Of a stretch of DNA of 8,292 nt, positions 6,430-8,292 are shown piece after piece. The position numbers and the translations under genes are program-made. Location: contig USIM01000033.1 in assembly GCA_900554675.1 (NCBI GenBank), positions 1-8,292 of the forward strand, given 5' to 3'. Numbering within the stretch: the stretch's first letter is position 1; each line of letters opens with the position of its first letter. Under the pieces are notes generated by a model. It saw only the letters and a program-made list of their open reading frames with translations. It was not told the DNA's origin and ran no database searches. The DNA is from an uncultured Sutterella sp. GTDB lineage: Bacteria; Pseudomonadota; Gammaproteobacteria; Burkholderiales; Burkholderiaceae_F.

Positions 6430-6918
6430 GTGGACTCCCAGTTAGAAGTTTTAGCGAAAACGTTAGGTGATGTGGCACTGAAGGCCCATGTGATAGTGGC
6501 AACGGCCGAGTCATGTACGGCTGGAGGCATTAGTTACACAATCACTGATATTGCAGGCTCAAGCCAATGGTTTGATAGGGGCTTTGTGACTTACACGAAT
6601 GAGTCAAAAATAGACCTCTTAGGTGTGAACGCTTCAACGTTGGAGGCGGTGGGAGCGGTCTCTTCTGAGTGTGCTTCGGAGATGGTTTGGGGAGCCCTGA
6701 CTCGTTCAAATGCCGATATCGCCGTGGCGGTGACCGGTATTGCGGGGCCTGGAGGTGCAGTCCCCGGCAAACCCGTGGGAACCGTCTTTTTAGCCTGGGG
6801 TCAACGAGGTGAGGTGCCAGAAGTGGTCAGAAAGGAATTTCCCGGTGATCGACAAGCCGTGCGCACGGCCACAATCCAATGCGCCATCGAAGGTTTAATT
6901 CAACGAATTTCTCAGTAG
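6430..6918 (+). CDS. pncC: Nicotinamide-nucleotide amidase (CinA C-terminal domain protein)
   Basis: A stand-alone CinA C-terminal domain protein; characterised relatives deamidate nicotinamide mononucleotide to nicotinate mononucleotide, returning it to NAD synthesis. At 162 residues it is the short form and lacks the N-terminal MoCF-like (COG1058) domain of full CinA. The catalytic AESCTAGG occurs at residues 26-33 with Ser28 as the likely nucleophile. GFVTYTNESK (51-60) and VTGIAGPGGAVPGKPVGTVFLAW complete the signature. It starts with GTG at 6430, 12 bases after pgpA, with AGGA at 6416-6419 as ribosome binding site overlapping the pgpA stop codon. The placement after pgpA is common in Burkholderiales. 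Activity on NMN is inferred from the family. Confidence 0.92.
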   Translation: MDSQLEVLAKTLGDVALKAHVIVATAESCTAGGISYTITDIAGSSQWFDRGFVTYTNESKIDLLGVNASTLEAVGAVSSECASEMVWGALTRSNADIAVAVTGIAGPGGAVPGKPVGTVFLAWGQRGEVPEVVRKEFPGDRQAVRTATIQCAIEGLIQRISQ

Positions 6919-6933
6919 CGAGTTTCATCAGAA

Positions 6934-8262
6934 ATGGAAAACTGGTTCAATATTTTTTGTTTAGTCGCATTAATTCTCTTAAATGGCGCTTTTGCCATGA
7001 GCGAAATCGCCTTGGTGACGAGTCGCCGAGCCCGCCTTCAAGTCAAGGACGATGAGGGTAATAAAGGCGCAAAGGTGGCCATGGAACTCAATGAAGAGCC
7101 GACGCGCGCCTTGTCTGCCATTCAAGTGGGGATTACGTCCATTGGTATTTTGTCAGGGATCGTGGGGGAAGCGGCGTTAGCAGAACCGGTTGCTCATTGG
7201 TTAACGGAGAGTATGGATGTCGCACCCGTGACGGCTCGCACGTTGGGCTTGGTTTTGGTTGTGGTATTGGTGACTTACTTCTCCATTATTTTGGGTGAAT
7301 TGGTACCTAAGCGTTTAGGTCAAATGAATCCTGAAGGTGTGGCTTGTCAAATTGCTCGCCCCATCAATACGTTGGCCATTATCATGGCACCCTTTGTGAA
7401 GTTATTATCCGCTTCCACGAATTTGATTTTGAAATTAACGGGTAAGAGCGATACGCAAGAACCCAGTGTCACGGAAGAAGAAATCCATGCCGTGATTGAA
7501 GAAGGGAGCGAATCGGGGGTGATTGAAGAGCAAGAACGCGACATGGCTCGTAACCTTTTCCGCTTGGATGACCGCACGATTGCAACGCTCATGACCCCTC
7601 GCAGTGAAGTTGAGTGGATTGACCTTCAAGACGAAGACGACTTGAACGTTCGCAAGATTTTGACGTCTCAACACTCTCGCCTGCCGATCGCCGACGGTTC
7701 GTTAGATGACATCAAGGGCTTTTGCTCTACGCGTGTTTTGTTAAAGCAACTGTTAGAAAACGGTAGAGTGGACTTTACGAGCCAAGTCGCCAAGGCCTCT
7801 TATGTACCAGAGACGTTAACAGGGTTGGAATTATTGGAAAACTTCCGTGATAACGATATTCCTGTGGCCATTGTCGTTGATGAATACGGTACGGTACAGG
7901 GGTTAGTGAGCCCGCGTGACGTGTTAGAAGCCATTGCTGGCGAATTTAAACCCAATGTTGGGGACGAGTCTTGGATTGTGGAGCGTGAAGACGGCTCGCT
8001 GCTTTTAGACGGTATGTTGGCCGTGCCCGAATTAAAAGACCATTTGCAACTCAAGAGCGTGCCCCAAGAAAATGAAGGTCGCTATAACACCTTGGCCGGC
8101 ATGATTGTTTGGATCATGGAAGACATGCCTAAGACCGGTCAGTTTGTCACTTGGCAAGGTTGGCGTTTTGAAGTGGTTGATATGGATGGGCGTCGTATTG
8201 ATAAGGTTTTGGTTTCTCGTTTGCCTGAAGAAAAGGAGGCGGTAGAAAACCAATCGTTGTAG
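6934..8262 (+). CDS. Hemolysin/CorC-family membrane protein with CNNM, CBS-pair and CorC_HlyC domains
   Basis: An integral membrane protein of the CNNM/DUF21-CBS-CorC_HlyC family, whose studied members take part in magnesium, polyamine or other cation export. In the 442 residues, an N-terminal CNNM (DUF21) domain covers about 1-185, with hydrophobic segments near 5-27, 62-85, 102-126 and 140-165. It includes LLNGAFAMSEIALV and the hallmark GELVPKRLG. A TEEEIHAVIEEG linker leads to a CBS pair at about 205-338, containing TIATLMTPRSEVEWID and VDEYGTVQGLVSPRDVLEAI. A CorC_HlyC domain (about 350-432) follows, with GSLLLDGMLAVPEL, NEGRYNTLAGMI and WRFEVVDMDGRRIDKV. The protein is complete. The ATG at 6934 lies 15 bases after pncC, with only a weak ribosome binding site. 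The older label 'hemolysin' is misleading, and the transported ion cannot be told from sequence. It ends the gene run; the remaining 30 bases show no clear terminator. Confidence 0.93.
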   Translation: MENWFNIFCLVALILLNGAFAMSEIALVTSRRARLQVKDDEGNKGAKVAMELNEEPTRALSAIQVGITSIGILSGIVGEAALAEPVAHWLTESMDVAPVTARTLGLVLVVVLVTYFSIILGELVPKRLGQMNPEGVACQIARPINTLAIIMAPFVKLLSASTNLILKLTGKSDTQEPSVTEEEIHAVIEEGSESGVIEEQERDMARNLFRLDDRTIATLMTPRSEVEWIDLQDEDDLNVRKILTSQHSRLPIADGSLDDIKGFCSTRVLLKQLLENGRVDFTSQVAKASYVPETLTGLELLENFRDNDIPVAIVVDEYGTVQGLVSPRDVLEAIAGEFKPNVGDESWIVEREDGSLLLDGMLAVPELKDHLQLKSVPQENEGRYNTLAGMIVWIMEDMPKTGQFVTWQGWRFEVVDMDGRRIDKVLVSRLPEEKEAVENQSL

Positions 8263-8292
8263 TTGAGATACTAATAACCATGTTGTTAATAT

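Noticed and set aside
6430..6918. Full-length competence/damage protein CinA
   Set aside because: Only the C-terminal amidase domain is present; pgpA ends 12 bases upstream, leaving no room for the N-terminal domain.
8263..8292. Terminator after the CorC-family gene
   Set aside because: The last 30 bases show only weak, imperfect symmetry around TAAC/GTTA and no stem with a T-run before the window ends.
1..8292. CRISPR array, insertion sequence, tRNA or defence system
   Set aside because: No regularly spaced repeats, transposase or recombinase motifs, cloverleaf-like segments or known defence domains were seen; nearly all bases from 566 to 8262 are in identified housekeeping-type genes.

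Overview
The window looks like a chromosomal stretch of a betaproteobacterium of the order Burkholderiales. The order nrdR-ribD-ribE-(...)-ribH-nusB-thiL-pgpA-pncC is a familiar Burkholderiales arrangement. The roughly 50% GC content in the lines I counted and the protein style fit a gut Sutterellaceae-type organism (Sutterella/Parasutterella relatives). The family assignment is inference; the order-level assignment rests on gene order.

Left edge (1-459): the C-terminal end of a DUF4143/AAA-type ATP-binding protein. It appears broken, with an in-frame stop at 7-9 and signs of a frameshift near 24-38. It is AT-richer (hand count 151 G+C of 399, about 38%) than the genes that follow. Positions 460-565 hold the regulatory region of the next gene: a possible sigma70-type promoter, a small hairpin, and a 16-base match to the NrdR-box consensus.

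Main region (566-8262): ten genes, all on the + strand and mostly touching or nearly so. They are nrdR (ribonucleotide reductase repressor), ribD and ribE (riboflavin synthesis), an Old Yellow Enzyme-type flavin oxidoreductase, ribH (lumazine synthase), nusB (antitermination factor), thiL (thiamine-phosphate kinase), pgpA (phosphatidylglycerophosphatase A), pncC (CinA C-terminal-type NMN amidase) and a CorC/HlyC-type CBS membrane protein. The only sizeable internal gap (3818-3923) lies before ribH and holds a strong inverted repeat and a weak promoter candidate.

How the genes fit together: ribD, ribE and ribH cover the deaminase/reductase, lumazine synthase and riboflavin synthase steps. The GTP cyclohydrolase II and DHBP synthase functions (ribBA), usually found between ribE and ribH in this order, are absent. 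A flavin-using ene-reductase sits in that slot instead. thiL finishes thiamine diphosphate and pncC recycles NMN, so much of the cluster serves coenzyme supply; nrdR, nusB and pgpA are the usual housekeeping companions.

I found no convincing undescribed defence system, mobile element, CRISPR array or RNA gene. The points most worth a second look are the ribBA/oxidoreductase swap, the putative NrdR box upstream of nrdR, the inverted repeat before ribH, and the broken DUF4143 gene at the left edge.
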